Origin: Chlamydiota bacterium
Lineage (GTDB): Bacteria; Chlamydiota; Chlamydiia; Chlamydiales; JAJFMK01
Direction: 5' to 3'
Assembly: GCA_021772215.1 (NCBI GenBank)
Contig: JAJFMK010000110.1
Span: 1 to 6,675, forward strand
DNA length: 6,675 nt
Below are positions 5,376 through 6,675 of this stretch, piece after piece. A program made the translations under genes and the position numbers. Each line of letters opens with the position of its first letter. Position 1 is the first letter of the stretch. A model generated the notes under the pieces. It searched no databases and was not told the DNA's origin. It was given only the letters and a program-made list of their open reading frames with translations.

Positions 5376-6131
5376 TCAAGTTAGCTCTTTTCGAAGGCCC
5401 TCGACGGGTAGCTTGAGCTTTCCTTTGACCAAAGCGTCTATCTCTTTGTCTGTTAAACAGATAAGTTTGGAAAGAGGCGCTCGTTTTCTCGCTTCGGCAA
5501 AGCTCTTATGTGCGAAAATGAGCCGAACCGTGAGGTAGGTCAGGTAGAGAAACGGCAAAGAGAGCATCGTATACTGTAGGTTGGGAATAGGTAGGAAGAG
5601 GGAGACGACTAGGGAAAGAAAGAGCAATAGCAGAAGGAGTATTGTCTCGAAGGGTTTGCGAAAGAGGGGACCAAAGATGCGGCGAAAGCCGCTGTTGGAG
5701 GTTTGGTAGGCTAATATTTCTTCATATTTAGGCTCTTCGAAAGCCATGCGGGCGATATGGAGCGCTTCGTGAGTTAAGATCTCCTCTCGGCTGTAGAGGC
5801 CGAAGAGACTCTTATTCGATTTTAAAGAGCGGCGCAGCTGAAAGAAGGCGGCTAGAGGGCTCTTCTCATCCTTTTGAAAGATCCAGGCGCAGCCGCCATG
5901 AAAGAGCCCCATCTTCTCATTGCTAAAAAGAACTGGCCTGTTTTTAAGGGAGAAGCCGAATAGCTGCTCTGTGGTTGGGGCGATCTCCTCTAAAAGAGGG
6001 GAAGATTCGATCTCTAACTCTTTCGAAAGATTTTGGTTATAGCTAACCCGCGCCTCAAACTGTTCTAAGGTTTCGCCCGGTCCTGGGATAAAACCATCTT
6101 TGAAGAGTTTTTTTATTTCTGCTGCAGCCAT
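5376..6131 (-). CDS. Two-helix membrane protein with an HExxH zincin-like motif
   Basis: A 251-residue protein I cannot assign to a named family. A soluble N-terminal part (1-160) contains HEALH at 121-125, a zincin-type zinc site, in the context REEILTHEALHIARMAFEEP. The segment E138-I-L-A141 13 residues later resembles the ExxA(D) third-ligand element of M48/M56-like peptidases. Two adjacent membrane helices follow (about 162-182 and 187-206), then a basic, Lys-rich tail (207-251). Family-wide, HExxH with a matching Glu usually means a metallopeptidase; activity here is inference. There is no signal peptide, and topology is uncertain. The start (ATG 6131) overlaps the mini-CcoP gene by 19 bases, with no good Shine-Dalgarno sequence, so coupled translation is likely. 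Its place at the end of an oxidase operon hints at a role in membrane-protein maturation or turnover. Confidence 0.7.
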   Translation of the reverse strand: MAAAEIKKLFKDGFIPGPGETLEQFEARVSYNQNLSKELEIESSPLLEEIAPTTEQLFGFSLKNRPVLFSNEKMGLFHGGCAWIFQKDEKSPLAAFFQLRRSLKSNKSLFGLYSREEILTHEALHIARMAFEEPKYEEILAYQTSNSGFRRIFGPLFRKPFETILLLLLLFLSLVVSLFLPIPNLQYTMLSLPFLYLTYLTVRLIFAHKSFAEARKRAPLSKLICLTDKEIDALVKGKLKLPVEGLRKELT

Positions 6132-6352
6132 GGCGCATCTTTCATTGGTTTCTCGTAAGGTGGGGTGGTGTTTGCGGCCTGTTCTAGCTGATACCAGTAG
6201 CCGCGGTCAAGCCAGCCCCAGCTGCCATCCCAGAAGTAGTAGCACCAGAAAAGTCCTAAAAGGATCCAAAAAGGGTAGCTCCAAAAGAGCCAGCGCGGGA
6301 TCTTCTGATGATCCTCATCAGGAACTCCCACATCTTCAAAATTCTCATTCAT
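6113..6352 (-). CDS. Short CcoP-like (FixP N-terminal-like) membrane protein without heme sites
   Basis: 79 residues: an acidic N-terminus (MNENFEDVGVPDEDHQ), then KIPRWLFWSYPFWILLGLFW leading into one membrane helix (about 21-41), then DGSWGWLDRGYWYQ and a polar tail. The order 'acidic stretch - x-PRW - aromatic helix - Y/W-rich loop with G-W' resembles the N-terminal helix of CcoP/FixP, the diheme subunit of cbb3 oxidases. No CXXCH is present, while normal CcoP carries two cytochrome c domains and is near 300 residues. Nine Trp in 79 residues is striking. A GTG at 6358 is in frame, but ATG 6352 has GGAG at a spacing of 7 and is preferred. It overlaps the CcoQ-like gene by 8 bases, matching the canonical ccoNOQP order. 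Assignment rests on order plus weak similarity. Confidence 0.55.
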   Translation of the reverse strand: MNENFEDVGVPDEDHQKIPRWLFWSYPFWILLGLFWCYYFWDGSWGWLDRGYWYQLEQAANTTPPYEKPMKDAPWLQQK

Positions 6353-6509
6353 CTTCACTCTCCATCATCTTCATCTTCGGGGCCTCATCAAAGTCGAGCC
6401 TTCCTTTAAATAGAAAGAAAAGAAAGGCAAAAAGAGCGCCTAAGACAAGCAGTGTCAGTCCAGCTAAGACAAAAGCCTCTCCATAGACCCCATGGCTATC
6501 GTAGCTCAC
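6345..6509 (-). CDS. ccoQ: CcoQ-like small subunit of a cbb3-type cytochrome oxidase
   Basis: 54 residues with one membrane helix (about 12-34, from AFVLAGLTLLVLG) and a charged C-terminus with FDEAPKMKMMESEDE. The F-D-E-A word followed by a hydrophobic and acidic tail is what CcoQ/FixQ proteins show after their helix. CcoS, another short one-helix cbb3 protein, is the alternative, but the position between a CcoO-like and a CcoP-like gene favours CcoQ. The start is GTG 6509: an in-frame TGA lies directly before it, no ATG occurs until residue 46, and GAGGGG sits 8 bases upstream. The GTG shares bases with the stop of the preceding gene (GTGA overlap). Confidence 0.55.
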   Translation of the reverse strand: MSYDSHGVYGEAFVLAGLTLLVLGALFAFLFFLFKGRLDFDEAPKMKMMESEDE

Positions 6510-6675
6510 TCAGCCAACCCCTCAATGATCTTTTTCGTCTGTACGGGATCTTTTCCAAGCCACCACGCTTCTGTGGGCGCTGTAATGCGTGTTCCCTTCG
6601 TCATCAGATATTGATAGATCGCCTCGAAGCGCTGGTTGGGAACGCCACCTCCACCTCGCCTTGCACCGGCGCGCC
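6506..6675 (-). CDS. C-terminal end of a probable CcoO (cbb3 oxidase monoheme subunit), partial
   Basis: Only the last 55 codons are in the window; the gene continues past the right edge. The segment RFEAIYQYLMTKGTRIT resembles the closing helix of CcoO (pattern 'DALIAYLQ.LGT'), followed by an unusual extension (APTEAWWLGKDPVQ...EGLAE). The heme motif would lie outside the window. The first residues read here are Gly/Arg-rich (GARRGGGG); another frame of 6604-6675 also reads smoothly until a stop, so a frameshift near the edge cannot be excluded. Its stop overlaps the GTG of the CcoQ-like gene by 3 of 4 bases. The identification leans on the ccoO-ccoQ-ccoP order. Confidence 0.5.
   Translation of the reverse strand, partial: RAGARRGGGGVPNQRFEAIYQYLMTKGTRITAPTEAWWLGKDPVQTKKIIEGLAE

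Noticed and set aside
6668..6675. GGCGCGCC at the right edge as a cloning site or linker
   Set aside because: It is in frame with the CcoO-like coding sequence and a single 8-bp palindrome at the window edge is not evidence of vector sequence.

Overview
The window joins two kinds of DNA. Roughly bases 1-1690 are visibly AT-rich and look acquired: a leader with a hairpin end resembling an IS200/IS605 element, then one AAA ATPase gene. Bases 1690-6675 are richer in G+C and hold densely packed, partly overlapping bacterial genes. The source is bacterial, with Gram-negative features (a cbb3-type oxidase cluster, NudC). An environmental relative of the Chlamydiae is a plausible guess from gene content and style, but nothing in the sequence proves it.

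Layout. 1-346: no gene; a remnant of an IS200/IS605-type right end (with part of an omega-RNA-like scaffold) lies at about 241-314, with no transposase or TnpB gene nearby. 364-454: three palindromes with centres exactly 33 bp apart, running up to the ribosome binding site of the ATPase. 463-1665 (+): AAA ATPase of the AAA_14/DUF4143 type. 1690-2193 (-) and 2186-4255 (-): a left-handed beta-helix acetyltransferase and, upstream of it, a membrane-anchored glycoside-hydrolase-like protein. They overlap by 8 bp and are surely one operon, probably for an extracytoplasmic glycan. 4330-5076 (+): nudC, NADH pyrophosphatase / NAD-RNA decapping enzyme, divergent from the glycosidase-like gene; an inverted repeat ends exactly at its start codon and overlaps its predicted -10 box. 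5077-5375: intergenic, with a possible small secreted peptide on the minus strand and a pair of inverted CACAGAGG-type repeats. 5376-6675 (-): an operon read right to left, with the C-terminus of a probable CcoO, a CcoQ-like peptide, a very short CcoP-like membrane protein without heme sites, and a two-helix membrane protein with an HExxH motif. All are linked by overlapping ends.

Together the chromosomal part covers respiration (cbb3 oxidase), NAD turnover and envelope sugar metabolism. The two most unusual points are the phased palindrome array in front of the foreign-looking ATPase, and the heme-less mini-CcoP followed by an uncharacterised membrane zincin-like protein at the end of the oxidase operon.
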